Source: Hyaloscypha bicolor E (lineage: Eukaryota; Ascomycota; Leotiomycetes; Helotiales; Hyaloscyphaceae). Taken from it: a stretch of 64,000 nt of DNA. Below the pieces are notes generated by a model. It did no database searches. It saw nothing but the letters and a program-made list of their open reading frames with translations, and had not been told where the DNA came from. A program made the position numbers and the translations under genes. The DNA lies in assembly GCF_002865645.1 (NCBI RefSeq), contig NW_020194684.1:3105030-3169029 (forward strand). The letters are read 5' to 3'. Positions 52,309 through 61,034 of this stretch are shown here, piece after piece. The number at the start of each line of letters is the position of its first letter. Positions within the stretch are counted from its first letter, which is position 1.

Positions 52309-52467
52309 CTAGCTTTGGTACTAAATAATAGTTCCCTGGTTTTATAGAGTTTCTATAATAATAATATTAATATATTAGGATCTTTATAAAACCTATAATA
52401 TTAGCTAGACTATATAAAAAATAATACTTGTCTAGAACTATACGGAAATAATAATAAACTCTCCTAA

Positions 52468-52503
52468 GTCATATGGCAAAGGCCCTAGCCTTTTGTATAT
52501 AAT
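52468..52503. repeat. 36-bp palindrome, copy 9 (element D)
   Basis: GTCATATGGCAAAGGCC-CT-AGCC... ending TGTATATAAT; upstream of the D hairpin, as in A-C. Confidence 0.8.
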
Positions 52504-52576
52504 ATCTATATCTAAGATACTAGTTTACTTTAAGAAGAAAAATAATATAAAATTAGATAGATTAATAGCTTTTACG

Positions 52577-52613
52577 AAGCTCGGGGACGAGCTTATTCTA
52601 AAGAGGAAGGTAA
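52577..52613 (+). promoter_or_regulatory. Hairpin and polypurine tract of D
   Basis: AAGCTC-GGGGAC-GAGCTT is a perfect 6-bp stem (52,577-52,594), then 19 nt with AAAGAGGAAGG before the LTR. Confidence 0.8.
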
Positions 52614-52871
52614 TATTACGATTCCCAGATGCCTTGCCAGATGCCAGATACCTCCTAGATATACGTAATGCGGCCGCCTTACTAGGGAAGTATGCTTGAA
52701 ATATACTAGAGATATTTAGAAGGCTAAGCCCCTTCGGGACTAGTATACTATAGGGTATATATACTCCCTTGTAGCCTCCTATATTCTAGTTTTCCTTTTC
52801 TTAGCTTTGAATCGTCTTTATAAGGGACCTTCTACCTTGCTTTTCAAGCCCTAAATACCGTATTCGTAATA
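52614..52871 (+). repeat. 3' LTR of D (258 bp), well preserved
   Basis: Starts TATTACGATTCCCAG and ends TTCGTAATA. It keeps GCGGCCGC and GATGCC blocks that are mutated in the 5' LTR. Confidence 0.92.
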
Positions 52872-54239
52872 ATTAGTATAATACTAGTAATATAAATAGT
52901 TTTTAAAAAGAATCTTTACTAGAATTATTAAAACTTAAGAATTTAATATATCTAAATTATTAAAATATCGAAATATTATTTATATATTAAATAAACCGGC
53001 TCTTAAAGAAAAATTACTATAAACTAATTATAATAATTCTATAAATAAGTATTTTAGTATTAATAAAATATTACAGATTTTCTAAAAAAAGTATTTCTAG
53101 TAAAATATAAAAAAGAATATAAAAAACTATATTAGAACTTGTTTTATATATTAATAAATTAAAATAAAGAAATATCTATTATATAATATATTTAGTTCGT
53201 TTTTTCTTTCTTTTAAGCTATAATAAGAAATTATTATAGACTTTATTATAAGGCTATTTCCTTTTAGGTTTTATAATAAAATATATAATTCTATATTAAT
53301 TATTATTAATAAATATATAAAAATAGTATAATATATTCCGATTATTAAAGAGATTTCGGCTTCTGAATTAATAGAACTATTTATATATTATATTATTAAA
53401 GACTTTAGTATATTTATAAATATAATTTCTAATAAAGAATCTACTTTTATAAATAAGTTTTAATTAAGTTTATACTTTTATTTAAAGATTTAATAATAGC
53501 TAAATATAGTATTCTATTTATAAACTAATAAATAAATAGAGAATCTAAACTAAACTCTAGAATAATACTTAAGGTATTATACTAGTTATTAGTAAAATAA
53601 CTAAATAATAAAGCTTATTTTTATAGAATTTATATATAATAACTTTATATATTTAATAATAGGAATTTTTTTATTTTATATATTATATGAATTTTATTCT
53701 AATATTAAACTATATATTAAAAATAATATTTTAGAAAAAAAAGTACTAGTAATATAAATAAAAAAATAAAAGATTTAAATAAAATAAAAGATATTAGAGA
53801 AGTAATAATAAAAAGTAATAAATATATAGAAAAAAGTACTATAATAAAAAATATATTAATAAAAAGTTTAAGATATATAATAAAGTTATATTTTATATAA
53901 AGAATATTTAATAGTCATAATTTAGTATAAAGCTAATAAATAAATATTTTAATTCTTTTAAGGTTCTGGAAATTATAGAAATATATAAATAAATATATTA
54001 TTTGAAATTACTATTATTATATTAGATTTATAATATTTTTTATATTTCTTTCTCGAAACTATAATACCTATAAACTAGTACTATAATAGAACCAGAACTA
54101 GTTAAGATTAAGGATAAAGAAAAATTCGAGATAGAATTTATTATAGTTTATAGAAAAAATAGAAAAGAAAAGAAATATTTTATTTATTAAAAAAACTATT
54201 TACTAATAAATAATATATAGAAATTACTAAATAATCTAG

Positions 54240-54379
54240 AAAATTGTCACGTGTGGCTGTCACGTGACTACGATCCAGCCATTTAACCGTAATTAGGCGT
54301 ATTCACTATACGGTAAATACTATAGTCTTTTGGTCCAGTAAACTATAGTACGAGCCTAATTCTTATACGTTACAAAAAT
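54240..54379 (+). mobile_element. 130-bp unmutated solo LTR, target duplication AAAAT
   Basis: The insert 54,245-54,374 starts TGTCACGTG and ends CGTTACA, with AAAAT on both sides (54,240-54,244 and 54,375-54,379). E and F give the empty site (CTAGA(G/A)AATATAG). TG...CA ends and a 5-bp duplication fit a solo LTR of a very small LTR element. It holds two CACGTG hexamers in its first 26 bases and shows no sign of RIP. No other copy is in this window. Confidence 0.75.
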
Positions 54380-55727
54380 ATAGTTCAAGAATTATAAAAA
54401 TACTTAGAAGAAAAAATATTATAATATTATTAATTAAACAGAAATATAAAAAATAAATACTATTATTAAAAAATTATTAAAAACTCTAAAAACTCTAATT
54501 TCTATATTCTATAAATATTTTATTTTTATAACTACTTTCTATTATTCTTATTCTTATTCTTATTAGAATTCTTTCGAGAAATAAATAATAAATTAGTCTA
54601 GAAAGTTATTAGCTATTAATAAAAAATAAAGAGAAAATAAGCTTATTTTATATTTATATTAAACTAATAAGAATTATTTAATTTATTTCTTGAATTATTA
54701 AAGGAATTTATTAGTTTCAAATAATAGCTTTAATATAAGAAATATATATAGTTTAATATAGAAAAAGAATAATAATAGCTTTCTTTTTTTTAGGTAAAGA
54801 TTAAATAAGATATTTATATATATTAATGGCTTGGAAAAGGCAGTTTAATTATATTATATATATTTGAGAAATCTTAAATAGTATTAGAATAGAGAATAAA
54901 AAAAGTAATTTATAATTTATAGAATTATATTTCTTATTCTTGAAATAGTAATAATCATATATCGAGTAGTTATTATTCTTAATATAAATAAAGTCGGGAA
55001 ACTTAATAATATTCTTGAAATATTGAAAATAATAAGAGTAAATTAAGGCTATAGGAATATTAGCTAAATAAATAATAATAGGCTAATAAATATTAAAAAA
55101 AGAATTTATTTTAATAGATAAAAAAGTAAAAGAGAAGATTAGAAAGAAGCTTAAAGGAACTTAAAAAAGGCTTAAAAAGATTTGGAAAAGAAAGGCAAGA
55201 GATAAAGAGAAGCTAGATATAGTATTATAGTTAAGAGAAAAAAAGGTTAATTAATAGAAAAAGAGAGGCCTTTTTATAATATTCTTTTCCTAAATAGTAA
55301 TTATAAATTCGAAATTAGCTCTATACTAGAAATACCTAGAAACTTCTAAAGAAAAGATTTATAAATAAACCAGAAAATCGGATTAACTTTTCTAAGTTCT
55401 TAGGCTTATAAAGTAATAATTTATTTGCGAATAGAGGCTAAGTTGGAATTTATAAACTAATTAGAAAACTAAAAGAGCTTTATATCTAATAGTATATATT
55501 ATACCTGTATTACTTTTATAAGAAGGAATTATTAGAAGCGATTTGCAAGTTAACTAGATAGGGTTAGTAAACTATATTCTTAACTTTATTACCTGGTATA
55601 ATAATAGAGTAATTATAGGAAGTCTTTAGAAAGAGCTAGTAGCCAGAAAAGTTTTAGAAAACTATTTATAAAGCTATTTGCAGTTTTCTTAGGCCTCTTG
55701 AGAATAAGGGCCCAGAGGGGGAATTAA

Positions 55728-56054
55728 TATAATAGGTATATATAATAATATATAGACAGGTATTAGATATTATAAATCTAGTTTCTTATTTTGAGTAAAG
55801 CTTATAATTAGAATTATACAAGTAATCGGAATTATATAAATTATATGAGATTGCATTTCCTAGTTAAGTAAAGGGCTTTATATACTTGGCTAAGTACTAG
55901 GGAATATATAGGGAAATACTTCTAGCTTTGGAAAGGAGTATTAATTAGTTTTTTATTGGAATTAATTCTTGGAATTAGTTATACTTGCAAGTATTACTCT
56001 ATAGCTTACTTACCTTAACTACTTGTATATTACCCTGCTATTACGTGCCTTATA
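55728..56054 (+). repeat. 3' LTR of F (327 bp)
   Basis: Preceded by the purine run AGAGGGGGAATTAA; ends CCTTATA. It retains TTACGTGCC where E has TTATATATC. Confidence 0.9.
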
Positions 56055-56289
56055 CCTATAATAAAAGACTTTACTTTTTACTAACTTTCTTTATTTATAT
56101 AGAATATTATTTATTATTAGTTCATTATATTTTTTTAGTACTAGAATAAGTAATAGAATAAAGCTTAAAAGTTTAATTTAGATTAATATTCTTTAGAATA
56201 TATTTAAATATATAAAGAATAATAGATATAAATATAGCTATTTATTTAATAAGACTTTAAAATATTATATATCTTTTTAACCTCTTTAT
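56055..56289 (+). other. RIP-mutated flank running into a gene
   Basis: About 235 bp of AT-rich sequence between the F LTR and the start of normal GC content. In the reading frame of the downstream gene it stays interpretable for only a few dozen codons to the left of 56,290 (for example N-L-F-I-N-L-K-K-N). It is probably the eroded upstream coding sequence of that gene. Confidence 0.5.
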
Positions 56290-56500
56290 AAATTTAAAGA
56301 AAAATACTATTGTTCGGACTCTGAAAGTCGATACGTCCCAAATTACGGGTGCACTTTTGGACAAGTTTGCTGCCATTGACATGAATGGGCGTCAAATTAA
56401 GAATACTGTGAAAATGGCCGGACTGCTCACCACAAACAAAAACCACTCTTTGACTGTGGAGCATGTGGAAATGATGTTGGCCATTGGCCAATCGAAGTAA
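56290..56500 (+). pseudogene. C-terminal fragment of an AAA+-like ATPase gene
   Basis: An open frame runs to the TAA at 56,498-56,500 and gives about 65 residues that look like the lid end of fungal AAA+ ATPases. The key stretch is I-D-M-N-G-R-Q-I-K-N-T-V-K-M-A, the N-G-R-Q-I-x-N sensor-2-type motif, followed by L-T-V-E-H-V-E-M-M-L-A-I. Only the last part of the protein is present; Walker A and B would lie in the AT-rich DNA to the left, where they cannot be found. So this is a gene cut off by transposon decay, not a complete gene. Its surviving end shows no RIP. The family call rests on motif memory. Confidence 0.6.
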
Positions 56501-56638
56501 AGGGGCGAGTGTTTTTTCAAGCGAGTTAATTGTCTTGTATTACAGTAGCCTTTGTGATATTTTTTCAACTCTACTTTCATATTCAAGGCGTCTTCGTTTA
56601 GGTAGTAGAAAACCCCGTGGCCGCACCGGCGCTAAGAA

Positions 56639-56906
56639 TCAGAGTGGGAGAAGCAGACTTCTCACTGCTTCAAAGCTGCAAAGATCCCGTACTAAAGGGC
56701 TACCACACTTCGCGTAAGGGACGTATACACAAAGGCGTGAAGAGGAATCTGACTTACGTGATATAAAGTTTGAGTATCTGGTCTTGCTCCCGCTCGACCT
56801 TGTCAACATGCTTGTTGAGGCCCTTGAAACTGTCCTTAGCTTTGAACGATCCGGGTTGGTAGCCGTTCGCTTTCGTGCGAGCCCAAATCTCGGCCGCGGT
56901 CGGCAT
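56639..56906 (-). CDS. Possible small two-exon gene, unknown function
   Basis: On the minus strand, an ATG at 56,906-56,904 in a good context (ATCAACCATGCC) opens M-P-T-A-A-E-I-W-A-R-T-K-A-N-G-Y-Q-P-G-S and continues with K-D-S-F-K-G-L-N-K-H-V-D-K-V-E-R-E-Q-D-Q. A consensus donor GTAAGT starts at 56,757 and a TTGCAG acceptor ends at 56,676 (82-bp intron). Splicing extends the protein by 12 residues to a TGA at 56,641-56,639, about 61 residues in all. Without splicing it stops after 51. Composition and context look coding, but I recognise no family. It converges with the ATPase fragment. Confidence 0.4.
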
Positions 56907-56986
56907 GGTTGATGATTTGTTGAGAAAAGTAAAACTGGGAGGAAGGAGAGCCATCCTAGGTTTAAATGGTGCACACATCTTGTGCA

Positions 56987-57637
56987 TAGGGAAAAGCTTT
57001 GTCTACCGTTTCTCGAATGTGGGAATATAGACTTGGTAAATGGGTGTTGCTCAGGCCTGCGAGTGGTCGCTCACCTAACGAGCCTTGTAAGAAACGTTGG
57101 ACTTTTTAAATTTATAACAAATGCCCTAATTTATTATCGGATAATATACTTTAGCTTCTTCTTACTAATAATATTAAATAGTAAGTAGTAATGCTTTGTG
57201 GTTATTTGGGACTTTTAAGTAAAGCTAGTGACTTTGATTTCCTAATCCCTAAAAAGTAGCCCGAAGCGCACAGGGTGATCTTGGCAGGCTCGAAAGGCAT
57301 CACCTATCGGCTCGGTAAAAGCAGCGTGTTCGGGTGAACCTCGCGAGATACTTACGCACATTTTGAGATACTGAGATGCCAACGCACGTCTGACGTTGAG
57401 CTTGCGCTTTGTACACCGTCACTTACGGAATGCCAGTACCAATCATTCACGAATTGAGAAGTTGATATGGAAAATGAGAAATAAGGAGGCGCCTCTACAG
57501 ATGTCCCAAGCCGAAATCCTATTGATGGCGAACCCGTCTGTCAGTGGGGAAAATTGTTCAACCTTGCCCGCAAGGCTGCGATTTTTAGCTGCGCGTCAAC
57601 CTCACGTCTCTCTTCCCAACAACCAAATGTATCTGCC
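56987..57637. other. Intergenic region with a small AT-rich island
   Basis: Upstream of the 57,638 gene and probably its promoter. An AT-rich patch at about 57,105-57,190 (TAATTTATTATCGGATAATA) resembles the RIP block in miniature. Short open frames here have no supporting start context. Confidence 0.5.
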
Positions 57638-58509
57638 ATGGCACCCATCCGCAGATACCTGCGAATCACCAAATATTCGGTCTTAGAATGTCGGATCTAC
57701 CTTGATAACCCAGCTCTGGCTGAAAGCTGGCTGCTAAACTCTCGAAGTCCGGTTCTACCTCGCGTCATCGAGAGCGTGCGTCCTCTTGTTCTGCCAAAGC
57801 TCCGAGAAGAGAATGAGCGCAGTAAAAGTAAAGGCGGCAAGAAGAAAGGCGTGAAGGATGTTGTGATCGAAGGTATGACTCCTGGCATTCAGTGGCCATG
57901 GTTCTGATGTTAGCAGAGGACTTCGAGGTCTCCATCTTCTTGACCGAGACTAGCACGCGACATTCCCTTCTCACGAAGCAGAAGCATTTCCGAGAACCGA
58001 GGAAAAAACTCCAGTCGAATTCTCATAAGCTTACTGGAGATACGAATGACACACCGATCGAGGTTGAGGATGGGCCTGTGATCCTGCGGGAGGAGAGTGA
58101 CGAAGAGGGCTTGAATCTCAACGAACTGCCTGAAGCAGACGACGACATCGAAGACTCTCTATTCGTAGAAGAAGAAGACACTGGACCTCGCAGATCCAAA
58201 CGTCCTCGAGCTCCAACACAAGCGTCATCACCACCCGAGTCCTCCGCGGGTTTCGCGCCCTTGGCAGAGCCTCTGCCGAAACGACGGAGGGACAAAGATG
58301 CGGTTCCTGCTGAGGAAAGCGATGACAAGAAGAAAATGGCAATGGATACGTCATACGACGGATTCTCAATCTATGGACGCGTATTGTGTCTGGTGGTCAA
58401 ACGCAGAGACAAGAAAGGGAAGGGACCCGCGGGGTTGGCAGGAGGCCAAGCCATGATGGAGGATTGGATTACATCTACACAAATGCCTGCCATGCCAGAA
58501 GAAGACTGA
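57638..58509 (+). CDS. Conserved-looking fungal nuclear protein of unknown function (two exons)
   Basis: Exon 1 is 57,638-57,872 and exon 2 57,914-58,509, giving 276 residues. The start sits in a strong context (TCTGCCATGG). The 41-bp intron has GTATGA donor, TTCTGAT branch-like sequence and TTAG acceptor, and splicing joins the frames exactly. The N-terminus is compact (M-A-P-I-R-R-Y-L-R-I-T-K-Y-S-V-L-E-C), followed by R-P-L-V-L-P-K-L-R-E-E and a Lys-rich K-G-G-K-K-K-G. After residue 78 comes D-F-E-V-S-I-F-L-T-E-T-S-T-R-H. The middle is acidic and disordered (E-E-S-D-E-E, D-D-D-I-E-D) with basic patches P-R-R-S-K-R-P-R and P-K-R-R-R-D-K that look like nuclear localisation signals. The C-terminus holds Y-D-G-F-S-I-Y-G-R-V-L-C-L-V-V-K-R and M-M-E-D-W-I. 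It resembles a protein common in filamentous ascomycete gene lists without assigned function. I name no function. Confidence 0.8.
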
Positions 58510-60040
58510 ACTCAATCGTCAATCCCTAAAGATAGACTGAGCCCGGAGTCTACATCTGAGCTGATACATACCGCGATGAAAGGCGGGTTGCACGCGTGGA
58601 ATGGTCAATGTCCAACATCCCACCACCCCACCAAGTCACATCTCAGTCTTTCTCGGCCGAAATACCGCGTTTGAAACCCGTCGATCACATCATATACCTC
58701 CAGCTGGCACGCGTACTTTTGCCACAGTCTTCTGCCAAGCCTTAGATCATCTTCATGAGAGCTGTTTCAACCTCGCCCGCAGCGGGTCAAACAATTCCTC
58801 CCCCACACTACGTGCCGAAGCAACCTGCTATTTCGGTTCGCCGACGCAAGGATTGCGGCATAAGGCTACGATCATAACATATCATGATACGATCTGCAGA
58901 AGTTCGAGAAGACGGATAAGTGGGGGGCCAGTTAGAGGGGAGGAAGATGAAGGACAAGGTGAGGGGAAGGCGGTTCGTGAAACGGCAGGGTCTGAGCGGC
59001 ATCAATCACAGGCGTAAGGAAGACGTGACGGCTGCACGGCTACGAAACATTTTGCCACCCATGTCTTGCGGCCTTTCTCATTGGTACAGGGAGGCCGAGC
59101 AAGGCTGGGGCGGATGTTTTGACTTCTTGCTTCTCAAGAAATGTTTATCCATACCGCCTCTAACCTTTAATATCCGGGGGATCCCATCCCCAACTTCCTC
59201 AAAAAGAGTTTCTTTCCCAAGGATACCTAGTATTCAACACTCTCAGACCTGAATCTCAATTACCCTCCTTAATTCCTGTCCCTTACCTGTCTCTATTCCG
59301 AGATCTTCATCATCCCAAATGCATCGCAGCCGCAGCGCGTCCCGAAACACGCAACGAAGTTCAGCCGGATAGCCCCAAAATCCTTCAGGTCTAACTTTAC
59401 CACATCATACATAATTTACATGCCACATCACAGCCTCGACGCCTCTCGTGCATTACCGCGCAGCCTCGGCGTCAGTGCCAGCGTTCCCTGTCGTGCATTG
59501 CCGCAGTGTTTTGAGATGTGCTCGCTCCGATGCCCTGTGGAGCCAGTGCCTTATCGCCCCTCCTTTGCCTATTTCCAGAACACTACCTCACTACCATGAT
59601 TACAACGGAATATTATACATCAGTGATGACTCCTCCCAACTCGATTCTTTCACCGCCTTCCCATCCCCTGGAAAGCTGTGGAGAGAAGATCTCCAATGCC
59701 CCAACGCGAAACGGGGGGAGGCAGGGACCATGGATATCGGGTCTCGTATAAAGTACAGTCAGTACACTAGAATAATTGGGACTTATTACAGTAATGACGA
59801 TGATATTCGATGGATCTGTTTTGAACCCCATCCCCCTCTTTTTGATTCGAAGATGGAAAAATTGGATGGGGGCTTGGCCTTTGATGAGAAAGGCTCCGAG
59901 ATTGCTAATTGGATGGGGACTGACTGCATTATTGTTCGTCCGTCCTCGACTTGTAAGTTGTTGAGGGAGTGGGGAGTGGGGAGTGCGGAGGGGTTTGTAC
60001 CGAGGTTCAAGAATGAGGTCTGGATGATCATACTCTAAAA
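58510..60040. other. GC-balanced intergenic stretch, no supported gene
   Basis: Holds the likely 3' UTR of the 58,509 gene. Open frames (for example 58,601-59,017 and 59,448-60,038) overlap others on the opposite strand, show no family motif and have ordinary low-complexity composition. No tRNA-like B box is visible. Confidence 0.5.
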
Positions 60041-61010
60041 TATATCCCACGCAACCTAAGAGTAGTGAAAGGAAGTTTAGGTATCAGAACTGAAAGCCGA
60101 TAGTAGGGAATAATGAGGGCGTGGGGGGAGAGTTTCGCAAGTTTTTAAATTGTTTTGTTTTTATTTGACTTTTTATTTATTTATTAGGGATTTTCATTTC
60201 CTGGTGCGCAGAAGGGGGGGGACAAGGTCACTAGATAGATTTGTAAATTACTTTGTGCGAAGAGTAAATTTAACTCCGGAGATATTTTATCCTATCTACG
60301 AGAACACTTGCAAGCAAATAATCTCGGAAAAGGAGATTTTTGGCAAAAGGTGGAAATGCGACAAGCATGCGCGTGCGCGTGGAAAATTCCAAAAATAGGT
60401 TGACTGGCCAACTGGATCAAATTTCCGGCACTTCTCAAAATGGAATCCCGAAATTTGACTTAGGTCAGTTATGTACCCATGCCTCATTTCAGGCTTCACT
60501 TTAATTCTTTTTTTTTTTTCAAGTATGGGGACACCGTAAAAGATGATGTAATTTCGAGGGAGAGCGAAAGGCGGTGACAGGGGGTTGCCTGGTTTTCGGG
60601 GGACAGTCAGCGATGGAGGGAAGAGTGGAGTTTGGGTCCAGCTTCAGGGGCATCCTTGTCTCTCGCCACGTGGAAAATTTGATGGTGGGGAGGAGGATTC
60701 GGCGGAGCGCCACGGAGCGGAGCGGAGCGATGGGGCAACGCACAAATGCATTTGCCGAATTGAGTGAGGTTGGACCCGCATTCTCCGTGGACGAACTCCC
60801 TCTCGGGGAGAAACAACGAGAAATACTGCAGGACCTCGGCGTGGAGGAATAAGAGTCCAAAGTCTTGAGTAGAGGGACTTGGAGGCGGCCCAGAGAGAGT
60901 CCGAGACCTCTCATGATCGGAAGACTTTGAGTTCAAGCACGGGCACAAACCTGCGCTGACCACTCCCCAGAGTGCGATCCACCACTCACATGCCCTCGCT
61001 CCCCAGAAAC
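60041..61010. other. Intergenic stretch with short repeats
   Basis: Contains a TTTATTTATTTATTAG run (60,171-60,187), a purine-pyrimidine alternating GCATGCGCGTGCGCGTG (60,366-60,382), a T-run (60,507-60,519) and repeated CGGAGCGGAGCGGAG (60,713-60,728). A 92-codon plus-strand frame at 60,574-60,852 ends in a plausible acidic peptide, but nothing else supports it. Confidence 0.45.
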
Positions 61011-61034
61011 TCTATATAAGAGCGGTCGACCGCT
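61011..61034 (+). promoter_or_regulatory. TATA box followed by a 14-bp perfect palindrome
   Basis: CTATATAAG at 61,012-61,020 is immediately followed by AGCGGTCGACCGCT (61,021-61,034), a perfect palindrome. A strong TATA box in otherwise GC-balanced fungal DNA suggests a promoter. No recognisable protein begins downstream, so a non-coding transcript or an unrecognised spliced gene is possible. Confidence 0.4.

Larger units (their letters stand above)
46177..52313 (-). mobile_element. Chromovirus C, full length, target duplication CTAGC, nested in D
   Basis: Two identical-length LTRs (46,182-46,441 and 52,049-52,308, 260 bp each), with CTAGC at 46,177-46,181 and 52,309-52,313. The element is 6127 bp. 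On the minus strand: 5' LTR, Gag, zinc knuckle, protease, reverse transcriptase, RNase H, integrase, chromodomain, palindrome, hairpin, polypurine tract, 3' LTR. It is the A/B family and the youngest full-length element here: more C and G survive than in A, B, E or F. It disrupts the end of the D chromodomain region. Confidence 0.95.
40116..52876 (+). mobile_element. Chromovirus D, full length, target duplication ATTAG, hosting element C
   Basis: LTRs at 40,121-40,378 and 52,614-52,871 are both 258 bp and in the same orientation. ATTAG lies at 40,116-40,120 and 52,872-52,876, and E shows the empty site (CTATTAGTATAATACTAG). Removing C and one copy of its duplication leaves about 6.6 kb, a normal chromovirus length. 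Order: Gag with one zinc knuckle, protease, reverse transcriptase, RNase H, integrase, chromodomain, 36-bp palindrome, hairpin, polypurine tract, LTR. It is inserted in F. Confidence 0.92.
37397..56054 (+). mobile_element. Chromovirus F (E family), 5'-truncated, in five pieces
   Basis: F matches E from about 19,270 (protease) through the 3' LTR. Its pieces are 37,397-39,075, 39,707-40,120, 52,872-54,244 and 54,375-56,054, separated by the TRIM, by D (with C inside) and by the 130-bp solo LTR. Each junction can be placed to the base because E shows the uninterrupted sequence. Readable parts include reverse transcriptase with Y-L-D-N at about 38,278, integrase around 53,220-53,570, and the chromodomain around 54,110-54,240. 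The 3' LTR is 55,728-56,054. F is the oldest layer of this nest and the most RIP-mutated. Confidence 0.9.

Noticed and set aside
52493..52699. 68-codon plus-strand open frame
   Set aside because: It crosses the palindrome, polypurine tract and the start of the D 3' LTR, so it cannot be a real gene.
1..56290. Mitochondrial or centromeric satellite DNA as the cause of the AT richness
   Set aside because: Retroelement domains with C-to-T and G-to-A damage explain it; no mitochondrial gene or short satellite array is visible. A centromeric location is possible but cannot be judged from sequence alone.
59448..60050. Overlapping 196-codon plus and 145-codon minus frames
   Set aside because: Mutually exclusive, no motif, no intron signals or good start context; typical of GC-balanced intergenic DNA.
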